Translations under genes and position numbers: made by a program | Shown here: positions 23,762-35,305 of the stretch, piece after piece | How the letters are laid out: each line of letters begins with the position of its first letter | Position numbering within the stretch: the stretch's first letter is position 1 | Assembly: GCA_963576785.1 (NCBI GenBank) | Contig: OY756150.1 | Span: forward strand, 434,001 to 498,000 | DNA from: Chlorophyllum brunneum | Lineage: Eukaryota; Basidiomycota; Agaricomycetes; Agaricales; Agaricaceae | Length of the DNA: 64,000 nucleotides | Reading direction: 5' to 3' | The notes under the pieces: generated by a model | Databases searched by the model: none | Seen by the model: the letters and a program-made list of their open reading frames with translations, nothing else | What the model was told of the DNA's origin: nothing

Positions 23762-25785
23762 ATGGATGTCGACCTCCCTGATGAAGTCGTCGCCGCCCAA
23801 CAACGACATCAACAATCCAAAAAACCAATAATCGTGCCCGTAGACGACGCACATCCATTCGATCTAGAAGGCTATATTTCAAGCTACACAGGCACGTCCC
23901 TTACCACCAAACACCACCACTACCAACTCTAAACAGCTTACCATAAACCACTTTTCTACACGCGCGCGCCGCTGCAGGAAGAACCGCTATAGATCGTCTC
24001 ATTCATATCGTTAGAAGATGTCCTGCTATCGCTCCAGAAGCTCTTAATCTCGCTGTACAACATATCCACCAATCGCGAGACCCATCGCTTTATCAGACTT
24101 TGATGACTGAATATGAACATTTGGCAGAGAATCCGGTTGTGAAGGAGACGCATACGTTGCTTAATCCTTTGGAGATCGCGCAATTGGATACGAAGTGGGT
24201 TGATGAGGTCGCTGCGAGGAATCAATCGGAGAAAGTCAAGTTGGAGGTTGAACTCAAGACTTATACGAATAATATGATCAAGGAGAGTATTAGGGTGAGT
24301 CGGAATGTTGTTTGTGTCTTGAGATGATGTTTATTTTATTTTTTGCTGTTGAAGATGGCTCATAGAGATTTGGCGGAATTCTATCGTTCGGTTGGCGAGT
24401 ATCAGCAATCACTCAGACATCATACCAAGTCTCGCGAATTTTGTGCTACAAGTCAACATGTCCTCGATATGTGTCTCTCCGTTCTCGAAGTGCGTTATAA
24501 CATCAAATCTACCCTCTTCGTCTTAACTATCTAAAATACATGAATATCCAGCTTCTGATAGAACAACGCAATTATTCCCATCTTTCAACCTATGTCTTCA
24601 AAGCCGAAGCAGCCCTCGACGCAACATCCGCGGCAGCATCATCCACCAACAACGCCGGTGGATCAGGTGGTGTAACTGGATCAACACCTACAACAACTTC
24701 AGGACCTTCTGCAGCAGGTGGTAGTGGTTCTAATGCTAAGAAGAAAGCTCCGACGGAGAGAGAGATCGTACAGTCTCGACTCGAGTTGGCTTCGGCGTTA
24801 TCTCATTTGGGACAAGGGAATTATGAAAAAGCTGCGGGGTCGTTTTTGAAAATCGGACCTGCGAAGGAGTTGGGTGATTGGATTGGAAAGGTGCGTTCCT
24901 TCATTCTTTGGATGTCGATGCATATGAAGAAATGTGTTTTTCTCTTTTCAGTTGATCACGCAGAGTGATATTGCGATATATGGAACTTTGTGTGGTATGG
25001 CTTCGATGTCTAGAAGTGCGATCAAGGCCAAGTTGTTGGACAATCCCGTGTTTGGCGTGTATATTGAGCAGGAACCATATGTCCGCGAGCTCCTTGAAGC
25101 ATATATCAATAGTAATTTCAAGACAGCTCTGGAGTTATTGTCTAGATATTCTGTAAGCTGGATCGTCTCGTTCTCTTTTCGTATAAGCTGAGAAGCAGGC
25201 TAGACGCGTCATTACCTCGATATCCACCTCGCGCCACACGTTAATGATCTCACGACCAAGATCACGAACAGTGCAATTGTGCTATACTTCCAACCCTTCG
25301 CATCTATTAAGGTACGCGCGCCTTCCTCTCCTTGTCCCCTTTGGACATCGCTGACTGGCGTAGCTTGATCGTATGAGCGAAGCCTTCGGATGGACGATCA
25401 GCATGGTCGAGGATCACGTTGTCACTCTGATTCAGGCCGGCGAGATTCAAGGGCGAGTAGACAGTCAGAACAAGGTACGTACACTTTCACATTGTTATAC
25501 GTTCGGTTGTCTGATTTGTCACTGCGCCCTCCGAAGGTCCTATATGCGAAGAAGACAGACTACCGTGGTGACCTGTTCGCTCGGACTATTCAAGCTGGAA
25601 ATGATATACTTTCGGCGAATCGAAAAGTATTGCTGAGGATGCGACTGTATGTGTTTATTCCTTGATTTAGACTGCGTAGATTTTGATGATGGTTGGTGTA
25701 CAGAACACAGGCAGATCTTATCATTAAACCGCCTAAAGGCCACCCACAACACTACGGGATGATGCCTGATGTTTATCCAGATTGA
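23762..25785 (+). CDS. CSN1: COP9 signalosome complex subunit 1
   Basis: Nine exons from ATG 23762 to TGA 25783-25785, about 500 residues. The N-terminal half carries helical repeats ([20 protein letters not shown], then [15 protein letters not shown]). A low-complexity Gly/Ser/Thr insert lies around 24610-24740. The C-terminal PCI region runs through [47 protein letters not shown] and [19 protein letters not shown], the last being the winged-helix end of the PCI domain. CSN1 is a core subunit of the deneddylase complex acting on cullin-RING ligases. Intron 1 is odd: keeping the conserved Tyr-Thr-Gly-Arg-Thr needs a GC donor (ACAG then GCACGT); a nearby GT donor with a later AG would give Gly-Thr-Thr. 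The gene is the parent of several decayed copies downstream. Confidence 0.93.
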
Positions 25786-25963
25786 GGGCGATTCTATATA
25801 CATGTATGATTGGATTGTATCCAATGGGAGTTCCCAAGTTCCCGTAATAATACAGACACGATTTATATCATCGTCATTATTTTACCCTGTCTGGCTTGTC
25901 AGGCCCAATCGACCAAACACTCTAGTGAACCTGAACTTTGGAAGGTATCCGGCTGGGATAACG

Positions 25964-27077
25964 TCAGGTCGAGCTGGGGCGTACTGTCGACACGGGGATG
26001 TTCGGAAAGCGGGTTTCGGTAAAGGCAGGATTTAGGTCAAATAACTTCGTGTTTCGATATACACGACTGGCCATTGAAGCCATGAGAGGGACCATTGCAA
26101 GCGGAAATGAGGATTTGAGGATTTGAGGAACGGACGGCAGACATAGGGTGATTCCGACGAGGGCCGTCAACCCAACCGTGATCCTAATATCACATTAGCT
26201 CGGCTTTGAGGAATCAAAGTCGATTGACTTGCAGGTAGTATTGTTGTCCTCCTCTAAGAATTGCTCGTGGTAATCGTGGAAGTGTTCCACCGGATACGGA
26301 GGTATACCACGAAATTCTTGGATCCCCATTGTGCATTGATGCAACCTTGTATGAGATGGCTAAAAGGACGGATGTATCGAAGAAGAGGGGCGTAAAGGGG
26401 CTAAGCGCGACATAGGGAGGGATGCGAGCATCCAGGTAATAATGCGTTCCTGGAATCAAGGTTGCGTTTACCCCAAGTGGTATCAGAATATCTGCGACTG
26501 AAAAAATGACCCAGAGGAGGAAGAAGGTCCATCTGACCCATTTTTGTTCAAGATATAACGCTTCGACCCGCCGAAGGAAGAGATAAGACGACGTGATCAT
26601 CGATAGCATGCAGAAGCATGCGGAGGCGGTAGCTATTGCGTGGGGGTCATTGATTGGCAGAACTGAAGGCTTGGATGTTTGTTGAAAAACTTGAGAAGGG
26701 GAGGGTTAGAACACACCTCTTCCAATGCCATTAATAAATACATAAATAACAGCTGACAGTCTGTGTATAGTGAACCCAATGTCATGGAAAGCAAGGCTCG
26801 AATTACCTTGAAAAAGCAAAGCAAAACATAACCAAGTCAAATTTACCACCCCTCATGATTTCAATATCATCGGAGACATAGGTTAGTATATCCCAAACCG
26901 TGGCCTATGTGGGTATCAATTGGGCATCTGCGGTCAAATAAAGTGGAAAACAGTTACCCCAAGGACACCCAGAATGATGTTTCTAGAGATTTCGAGTTGT
27001 TTAGCGTCGGGGGGTGAAAGGTGGTTGAGATAAACATCTGCGTTAGGAAGCCCGGTGAAGGTATTGGAAGCAGGCAT
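25964..27077 (-). CDS. Seven-helix membrane protein, family copy A
   Basis: Five exons on the complement, about 300 residues. The order is an N-terminal NADVYLNHLSP block, ISRNIILGVLG leading into helix 1, DILTYVSDDIEIM, a second helix through FCFAF and VIYVFINGIGR, and helix 3 before SSYLFLRRVEALY. Next come EQKWVRWTFFLLWVIF (helix 4), PYVALSPF to AISYKV (helix 5), LPRLPRAILRGGQQYYL, then helices 6 and 7 ending MASRVYRNTKLFD. I know this architecture as an expanded, uncharacterised family of Agaricomycetes; no function is established. Hydrophobicity suggests seven helices, but GPCR activity is not implied. The last intron starts with a GC donor (CT then GCAAGT), where copies C and D have GT. 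It converges tail to tail with CSN1. Confidence 0.8.
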
Positions 27078-27512
27078 GAAGCAGGGTCGAGGCTGATGGA
27101 GAAAGCAAATGAGTATCTCGTTGATACCCAGGTCATTTTAATGGTTGTGGAAGCACGGGCGGTGATGCTCCGACACTCCAAAAGTTCACTTTTAGCAGTA
27201 TAGATATATAGAGCGTAACGCCATCAAGCTTGCTAGGCTGAGCTTGAGAAAGACATTAGTGGGATCCATGTTGGCCATGGTTTGCGGCCGTTGATCGGTA
27301 TGGGATCGCGGCAGCAGCGTTAAACAACAACCATTGATAGTGGTGAGTCTACCATCAGAGCACATTTGTGGTAGAGTTGACCCGTCACTGGTACTAGTCA
27401 CTAATCAACCCCAATTGATAGAACGAGACAAGCTCGGAGATTAGCTCAGTGTCGCAAGTGATGTAGAGCCGCAATCGTGCTCTCTAGGTGATTGATGATC
27501 AGACGGAAGCAC
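27078..27512. other. Spacer between copy A and the second NOP53 fragment
   Basis: About 435 bases including the promoter side of copy A. No gene or RNA recognised. TATATATAG near 27201 on the plus strand reads CTATATATA on the minus strand, roughly 125 bases upstream of the copy A start, and may be its TATA box. Confidence 0.35.
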
Positions 27513-27775
27513 AAGGTACAAAACAACTTGATGTGCAGTTGGGTGAGTATCTTGGCGAGAGTTTACGTGGACTCAAAATGGGTTATTGCTCTCGACAGCG
27601 TATTAATGATGTTCAATGGCCTGAAGGAAATTTCTTCCGCCATTGATTCCTTAGAGAATAATCATTGAGCCCCAGGTGCCTGTTGTGAAAGTGATCAATG
27701 TTTTATCATGAACTCATATTTCAGATCAAAGAAACGAAAAACACGGGATATTGAGGATATTGAGCACGAGAAGAC
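27513..27775 (+). pseudogene. NOP53 3'-fragment (duplicated unit 2)
   Basis: Matches the end of NOP53: LDVQLGE.LGESLRGLK, then WPEGN.FR, and the last exon sequence around AAGAAACG.A.AACACGGGATATTGAG. Introns are retained in place, so this is a genomic duplicate. Frame breaks and the missing 5' part make it non-coding. Confidence 0.85.
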
Positions 27776-27829
27776 ATCCAGCGTAGAATCAAAGTGTCAA
27801 GGAGACGTGTACGAGTCCTTTGAAAATGG

Positions 27830-29230
27830 GTCGACGTCGCTGCGAAGAATCAGTCGGAGAAAGCCAAGTTGGAGGCAGAAACTCAAGACCTATACGAATA
27901 CGGTGAGTTGGACGGTGTTTGTGTGCTGGGATGATGTTAAGCCTCTTCTTGTTGAGGATCGCTCATAGAGATTTAGCAGAATTCTATCATTCGGTTGGTG
28001 AGTATCAGCAATCGCTCAGACGTCATACAAAGTCTCGCGAGTTTTGCGCTACAAGTCAACGTGTTCTCGATATGTGCTTTTCCGTTCTCCGTTCTCCATG
28101 TGCTTTATAACCCCAACTCTACCTCGCTTTGTCTAACTATTTAAACAGGGATATCTGGCTTCATACAGAACAATGCAATTGTTCTTAACTTTCAACTTAC
28201 GTCTTCAAAGCCGAAGCATCCCTCGACGCAACATCGACGGCGGCATCGTACACGAACAACGCTTGTGGGTCGGGCGGTATAGGTGGATCAACCTGCATCA
28301 ACTCCTGCTGCGGGCGGTAGCGGTTCCAATGTTCAAGGAATTTTCGGACAGAGAGAGATTATGACAGTTCCGACCAGAGTCAGCTTCGGCGTTATCTGAT
28401 TTGTGCGTGCTTTCGTTCCTTTCGATTTTGGTAAAGATATATGACGAAATCTCTTTTTCTCTTTTTCAGCTGATTACGCAGAGTGATATGGAATTTTGGT
28501 TGGCATGGCCTCAATGTCCAGAAGTGCGATCAAGGCCAAGTGGTTGAGCAACCCCGTATTTTGCGTGTATACTGAAAAAGAGCCGTATGTCCAAGGGCTC
28601 CTTGAAGCATATATTAACGGTAATTTCGAGACGGCTCTGGAGTTACTATCTAGATGGTCTGAGGTTAGATTATCTCGTTCTCTTTTCGATGAGCTGACAA
28701 GCGGCTAGACCCCGTCACTATTTCGACAACCACCTCGCACTACCCGTTAATGATCTCACGACCAAGATTAATAGTGCTATGCTTCCACTCCTTCGCATCA
28801 ATCAAGGTACGTGCCTTCCTCTCCTCCCGTCATCCAACTTAATTTGCTTGTGTAGTTTAATCCTTGGATGGACATTCAGTATGGCCGAGGAACAGGTTAT
28901 TGCTCTGGGGAGGTCCAAGTGCGAGTCGATAATCAGAACAAGTTACGTCCACCCGCATGTTCAGTACTTTCGTTTGTCATTGCATCCTCCAGAAGTTCTA
29001 TATGCGGAGAAAGAGACTATCGTGGCGACCTGTTCGCTCGGACCATCCAAGCTAGAAATGATATCCTTTCGACGAATCGAAAAGTATCGCTGAGGGAGGA
29101 TGCGACTGTGCGTATTGCTTCCATGATTTAGACTATATTGACTTTGATGACGGTTGATGTACAGACAACAAGCAGATCTCATCATTACCGCCTCAGGGTC
29201 ACCCACAACATTACAGATGATTTCTATTGC
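27830..29230 (+). pseudogene. CSN1 pseudogene (duplicated unit 2)
   Basis: Collinear with CSN1 from the end of exon 2 to the last exon. [35 protein letters not shown], the [32 protein letters not shown] block and the final [18 protein letters not shown] block are recognisable. Introns are kept at the same places. The first exon and the Gly/Ser-rich insert region are missing or scrambled, and frameshifts and stops break the chain (for example around 28110 and 28700). Confidence 0.9.
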
Positions 29231-29463
29231 GGATGATCTGTACATGTATGATTGTATTGCGTCTGATGGGGAGTTCGTAATAATACTGTCGTAATTGTTC
29301 ACTCATAGATGCCTTGAACTAGTGGCTTGTCGGGTCTCAACTGGAAATATCCTCGTGCTGTCAGTAGGCTGACACAAGCTCTGTTGGAAGGCACGCATGA
29401 CTGAGATAACGTCTGAGCGAGCTGCAACTCGTCGACGCTCCACTCGAGATCCGACTTTGTAGC

Positions 29464-30555
29464 CTACAAGGCTGGAATGTTCGATGCAAGAGTTGAGGTA
29501 AAGGCAACATTCGAGTCGAATAACTTCGTGTTCCGATACACACGGCACGCCATTAAAGCCATGAGAGGTATCATCACAGTCGGGAACAAGGGCTTGAGTA
29601 TTCGAGGTATGGACGGCAAGCAGATGGCGATTCCAATGAAGGTTGTTATCCCAACTGTGATCCTGATGTTACATTAGCTCGACTTTCAAGGACAAAAGGT
29701 GAATGACTTGCAGGTAATATTGTTGTCCTCCTCTCACAATCGCTCGCGGTAACCGTGGAAGTGTTCCGCCGGACCAAGAACTATACCACGGGACCCTCTG
29801 ATCCCCACCGTGCATTGATGCAACCTTGTATGAAATTGCTAAGAGGCCGGATGCGTCAAAGAAGAGGAGAGTAAAGGGGCTAAGCGCAACATAAGGAGGG
29901 ATGCCGGCGTCCTTGAAATAGTGCGTTCCCGGAATCGAAGTTGGACTCGTCCCAAATGGTATTAGGATATCAGTCGCTGAGAAGACGACCCAGAGAAGGA
30001 AGAAGATGCGTCTAACCCACTTCTGTTCTGGGTATACCGCTTGGACCCGACAAAGGAAGAGATAAGATGATGTGATCATCGATAGCATACATAGGCATGC
30101 GGAACTGTCGGCTATTGTGGTCGGGTTATCGACTGGCATAACTGGAGGGTTCTATGTTCATTGTAACCAAATGAGAAGGGAGGAACAACGCACCTCTCCC
30201 AATGGCATTCACAAATACATAGCTAACGGCTAACAGTCTGTGACGTCGTGAGCCCCAAGTCACAGCGAGCAAGGCTCAGATTACCTTGAGAATATGAAGC
30301 AAAATATAACAAAGCGAAATTTGTTCCGACCGACGATTTTGACATCTTCCGAGACATAGGCTAGTATGTCACAAACGGTGGCCTGTGTAGCTGTCAATTA
30401 TGGATCTGTGGTTAAACGAAGTGGAGCGTATTCACCCCGAGGATAATGAGAATGGTGTTTCTTGTGATTTCAACTTGCTTGGCATCAGAGGGCGAGAGGT
30501 GGTTAAGGTAGACGTCCGGATTAACGGGCTCAATTAGGGTGCTGGAAACAGACAT
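29464..30555 (-). CDS. Seven-helix membrane protein, family copy B
   Basis: All five exons join in frame on the complement, from ATG at 30555 to a stop at 29464-29466. Landmarks are NPDVYLNHLSPSDAKQVEIT, DILAYVSEDVKIV, a helix-2 exon ending NAIGR, CLCMLSMITSSYLFLCRVQA, EQKWVRRIFFLLWVVFSATD, YKVASMHGGDQRVPWYSS and LPRLPRAIVRGGQQYYL. The last exon runs from ITVGITTFIGIAICLPSIP to MACRVYRNTKLFD. As in copy A, the last intron uses a GC donor (CT then GCAAGT). Same topology and unknown function as copy A. It follows the decayed CSN1 copy of unit 2 in tail-to-tail orientation. Confidence 0.78.
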
Positions 30556-31233
30556 GGGGTAGGGTCGGAGATTGGTGAAGAAGCAGACAGGACATCCCGT
30601 TAAAATACAGGCTGCCAAAGGTGAGAAGCATCATGTCTATGATAAACCGCGGTGGTCCCCTGACACTTCACAGCTCTGTCTGTGGTGATGAAGAGCACTG
30701 ACGGTCACTAGCATGTGTTCATCATGATGACAGGCAAGCTTAAAATATCCTAGGTGGCTTCTGACACCTGTGCCTGAGGCCTTGGACATCTGTGATTGCC
30801 AAGTCGGAGTCGAGTGAGGTCTTTCAGAAGGTTAACATAGGGAAGTCGGAATATTACTAGTAGCAGAATCTGGGCTTGCCGTTGTTGAGGGATATGCCTT
30901 GATACGGGATTGTGGCAACAGCGTTGAATATTTGACTGGTGATGGTGGTGGCTGGATAATCATCTTGAATATATTCACTGATGAGGCAAGACAAGTTCGG
31001 GGATTACCTCAGTCACCAGTCCCCAGTAATGCTGCAAGTATTTTCGAGTGATTGATGTTAAGGACAATCTAAGGTACATGTATTACCGTATTTAGTGGGG
31101 CTTCAGAAATTGTAATAATGCTGTCAAAGTCGCCCACTCGAGGAAGTCGGTAATACTGGTGACCCAAATGTGGGCTTTTGTCTGTTTGGGGCGGAATAGA
31201 ACATAGTGCCTCCATTCCACTCTAGATTCTGCC
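30556..31233. other. Spacer between membrane-gene copies B and C
   Basis: No gene recognised. The right end near 31092-31230 is faintly similar to the 3' flank of CSN1 copies (compare 29281-29330), so a CSN1 copy may once have stood next to copy C and been deleted. Confidence 0.35.
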
Positions 31234-32344
31234 TCATATAACAGTCTGCACAGCGGGGATATTTCCCATGCGAGTTTTGCTACAGGTAGCATCCAAATCA
31301 AATAGCTTCGTGTTCCGATACACACGGCAGGCCATTGACGCTATGAGAGGTACCATTGCAACTGAGAACGGAGGGTTGAGCATTTCAGGAATTGAAGGCA
31401 GACATGCAATAATTCCAGTGATGGCTGTTACCCCAACCATGATCCTGGTATTGCATTAGCTCAGTTTTGAGGAATAAAAGCTGAATGACTTACAGGTAGT
31501 ATTGTTGTCCTCCTCTAAGAATCGCTCGTGGCAACCGTGGAAGTGCTCCACCAAATACAGTGGTATACCATGGAATTCCATGATCCAGCTGGTTTGTACT
31601 GTGCATTGACGTAATCTTGTAGGAGATTGCGAAGAGGACAGCAGTGTCAAAGAAGAGGAGAGTAAAGGGGGCGATTGCAACATAGGGAGGGATGATAGGA
31701 TACCGGTAATAATCTGTTCCTGGAATCAAGGCTCCATTTACCTTAATTGGTACCAAGACATCTGGCACGGAAAACCCTGCCCAGAGGAGCAGGAAAATCC
31801 TTCTAACCCACTTATGCTCAGTGTATACTGCTTGAACCCGCCGAAGGAAGAGGTAAGATGATGTGACAAACGGTAGCATAAACAAGTACGCGGAGCCGAT
31901 AGCTATCGCGTGGGGATGTTTTGTTGGCAGAACTGGAGGCTTACATGTTGGCTATAGAGCCGGGAAGGGGGGGTATAACACACCTCTCTCAATCAGATTA
32001 ATGAACACATAACTAAGAGCCAATAGTCTGCGAGGCCATGAGCCCAAGCCATGGCAATAAAGATTCGAATTACCTTGAAAATATGAAGCAAAATATAACG
32101 CAGTCAAATTTGCTACGCTTTATGATTTTAACGTCATCCGGGACATATGTTAGTATATCGCAAATATTGGCCTGTGTAGGTGTCGGTTGAGGATCCGTGG
32201 TTGAATGAAGTGGAACCCATTCACCCCGAGGATAACCAGTGTGACGTTCCTACTGATTTCGAGCTGTGCAGCCTCGGAAGGCGAAAGGTGGTTGAGGTAA
32301 ACATCCGGGTTAAGAGGCTCAATGACGGTAGCGGAAACGGGCAT
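31234..32344 (-). CDS. Seven-helix membrane protein, family copy C
   Basis: Five exons on the complement from ATG at 32344. The protein begins MPVSATVIEPLNPDVYLNHL, then LEISRNVTLVILG. It continues with CDILTYVPDDVKIIKRSKF, a helix-2 exon ending NLIERG, YLFMLPFVTSSYLFLRRVQA, EHKWVRRIFLLLWAGFSVPD, PYVAIAPFTLLFFDTAV and LPRLPRAILRGGQQYYL. The last exon runs from ITVGVTAITGIIACLPSIPE to MACRVYRNTKLFD. The last intron has a canonical GTAAGT donor. Relative to copy A it has a few extra residues after the fifth helix (NQLDHGIPWY). Confidence 0.8.
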
Positions 32345-32459
32345 GGAACAGGGCTGGGGGCTGGTGAAGAAAGCGAGGGGATGCCAGATTGATGTTGCGG
32401 ACTGTCCTGATGGCCGTTAGGGCTCGAAATTTATAACAGGAAGCATGCTTATGACAAAC

Positions 32460-33445
32460 ACTTGAGTTACGAATTTATCTGGACTGGTATGGAAATATGG
32501 GTATTCACAGCAATCATCGTTGATGATGGACATGTGTTGCAATGGATGGGGTTAACCCTACCAGGGGCTTACGACACTGGACGGTGAGGTGTTCGACATT
32601 TCTGATTTCTTAGCGCGATTTGGGAAGGACTCCAATGGAATCAAAATCTTGGTGAGCGATATGGAGTTGTGGCAGTAGCATTGCATATGATGGTAGGAGA
32701 CTCGGGGCACAATCATCATTGCGCATCACCGGAACGGGATAAGCCCAGTACTATCGCAGCGTCTCAGTGATGTAGTAAGCTGGTATTGTCGTCCGAGTGA
32801 GCTGATCTAGCCAGGTGGATTCGGAAAGAATCCCGGGTACACAGTGGCGGCCGAGAAGTTGTTTGTTTTTACACGATCCCCACTCCTTGCCGTGAAGCTC
32901 TTTGGGTTTATGCTCCAGAGTCCGGATAGTGCGTAGTGTTTGGGTGATGTTTTGTCCTTCATCAGTCAACGGCGCCCACAATCCAAAGCACACTCGACAC
33001 TCCCATATCGTCCTCCTTCAGCCGGCGGCTACCACCCGCTACGCTCTTACCGTCGTGCCAGTCCTGGAGGAAAGGGATCACTGTCACAGGTGTCGTAACT
33101 TGATCACTCACAACACTTTTACCTATGTATTCGATGCCAGCGAGCACCATGCCATTACCCTACACCGTTTCTGACAAAGATAAGCACACAGAGAAAGGAC
33201 CACACACCGCACCACTACTCGGGGTTCCTCTCTCACAAGCAATACACACCTCGCGACCCTCCAAAATACCACCAGGCTTGGCACTCGAAGGAACTACATC
33301 CGGTATATCGCTGATTGGGGTGAGGGTGGGTGGAAGACACAGTAAATACGCGCCCCGTGGGTGGGCCGGCAAGTCCCACAAGTTTGCGGTAGCTCAGACT
33401 TGCGCAGGGAGGTCGATGGTTCCGGAGGCTTGGTTCGACGTGCTT
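32460..33445 (-). pseudogene. Fragment of an unrecognised gene, copy U1
   Basis: Similar to 36505-37690 and 60028-60962. The best reading is on the minus strand: a segment LPPTLTPISDIPDVV followed by EGREVCIACERGTPSSG, and after a possible intron, VVSDQVTTPVTVIPFLQDWH. The other copies share the same blocks with stops. I do not recognise the family. The left part (32460-32750) has no open frame and aligns with the 5' parts of the other copies only loosely. It lies directly before the NOP53 fragment of unit 3, so it belongs to the repeat unit. Confidence 0.5.
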
Positions 33446-33534
33446 CAAACAGTCGAATGCGAACTAGGACAGTCACAGAGAAAGATTGCGTTGAAGGATA
33501 AGCTGACAAGACATGGACTTGATGGGACATCTCG
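33446..33534 (+). pseudogene. NOP53 fragment (duplicated unit 3)
   Basis: Encodes CELGQSQRKIALKDKLTRHGL, matching the corresponding stretch of NOP53 (ERELEQSQKKIALKDKLRRH). It ends abruptly where CSN1-like sequence begins, so the NOP53-CSN1 junction was deleted in this copy. Confidence 0.85.
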
Positions 33535-35235
33535 GGTTGCACAGGCAGGTCCCTTACCAACACCACCAGTATCGACCTCAACGGCTTAACATAACAGGAA
33601 GAGCCGCTATATACCGTTCGTGTCGTTAGAAGATGTCCTGCTATCGCACCAGAAGCTCTTAATCTCGCTGTATAACATATCCACCAATCGCGAGACCCAT
33701 CGCTTTATCAGACTTTGACTGGATATGAACATCAAGCAGGGAATCCAATTGTGAAAGAGACGTATACATTATCCCATCCTTTGGAGATCGCATAATTGGA
33801 TACGAAATGTACTGACGAGGTAACCGCGATGAGAAACCCAAGTTGGAGGTGGAACTCAAGACTTATGCGAATAATACGATCAAGGATATTATTAGGGTGG
33901 TTAGAACGTTATTTGTGCGTTGAGATGATGTTGATGTTTTTTTCTTGTTGAAGATGACTCATAGAGATTTGGTGGAACTCTATCGTTCGGGTGGCGAGTA
34001 CCAGCTATCGCTCAGACACCATACGAATTCACGTGAATTTTGGGCTACAAGTCAAGATATCCTCGATATCGCTCACTTTATCCCCTTTTGATTATCTAAA
34101 CCCGAATATCTAGCTTCTGATAGAACAACGTTACTATTCCCATCTTTCAACGTATGTCGTCAAGGCCGGTACAGCCCTCGACGAGCATCCGCAACGGCAT
34201 CATCCACTAACAACACGGATCAGGTGGTGTAAATGAATCAATGCCTACATCCATCTCGGGATCCTCGGCGGCGGCGGGCGGTAGTAGTCCCAAGAAGAAA
34301 GCTCCGACGGTCGAGTCGGCTTCGACGCTATCTCATTTAGGACAAAGGACCTGCGGAGGAGTTGGTGATTGGATCAGAAAGGTGTGTGTCCCTTCACCCT
34401 TTGAAAACAGATGTAAATGACGAAATATCCTTTTATCTTTTCACTTGACTACACAGAACGACATTGCGATACATGGAACTTTGCGTGGTTTGGCTTCAAT
34501 ATCCGGGGGTACGCTCGGGGCCAGGTTGTTGGACAACCCCGTATTTGGCGTGTATATTGAGAAAGAACCATATGTCCGCGAGCTCCTCGAAGTGCATATC
34601 AATAGTGATTTCAAGACAGCTCGGGAGTTACTGTCTAGATACTCTGTAGGCTTGATCGTCTCGTTCTCTTTTCGATGAGCTGACAAGCAGGCTAGACGCG
34701 TCACTGCCTCGACATCCACCTCGCGCCACACGTTAATGATCTCAGACCAAGATAAGAACAGCGCAATAGTACCATAGTTCCAACCCTTCGCACTAATCTA
34801 GGTACACGCCTTCTTCTCCTTCCTTCCGTCATCCAACTTAGCCTGCTTACATGGCTTGATCATATCAGCGAAGCCTCCGGATGGACAATCAGCATGATCA
34901 ATGAACACGTTGTCACCCTGATCCGGCCTGGCAAGTCGATAATTAGAACAAGGTACGTCACTTACGCTTTGTTCCATGCTCACTCATCTGATTCGTCACT
35001 GTGCCTTCCTAAGGTTTTATGTACGAAGGAGTCGTGATGCCTTGTTCAGTCGGACTTTTCAAGCTAGGAATGATATCCTTTCGGCGAATCGAAAAGTATT
35101 ACTGGGGTGCGATCGTGTGCGTTTACTCCATGATTGCACTGCGTGGAGTTTGAAGACGGTTGGTGTACAGAACACGAACAGATCTTATCATTAAACTGCG
35201 TAAAGACCAGGGCACACAACATTATGGGATGTTTA
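33535..35235 (+). pseudogene. CSN1 pseudogene (duplicated unit 3)
   Basis: Collinear with CSN1 from the end of exon 1 to the last exon, introns included. Recognisable are [35 protein letters not shown], the NDIAIHGTLRGLASISGG...[20 protein letters not shown] block, and the terminal [20 protein letters not shown]. Frameshifts and deletions occur in exon 2, the Gly/Ser insert and exon 6, so no long protein can be made. Confidence 0.9.
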
Positions 35236-35305
35236 TCCCGATTGAGATCTGCGTTATCTCAGTGGAGTGCAACTCGACACTCCACTCCAGATGCCGACTT
35301 GCAGC

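Noticed and set aside
27513..29230. CSN1 copies as processed pseudogenes made by retroelement machinery
   Set aside because: Introns are retained at the original positions and flanking genes are co-duplicated.
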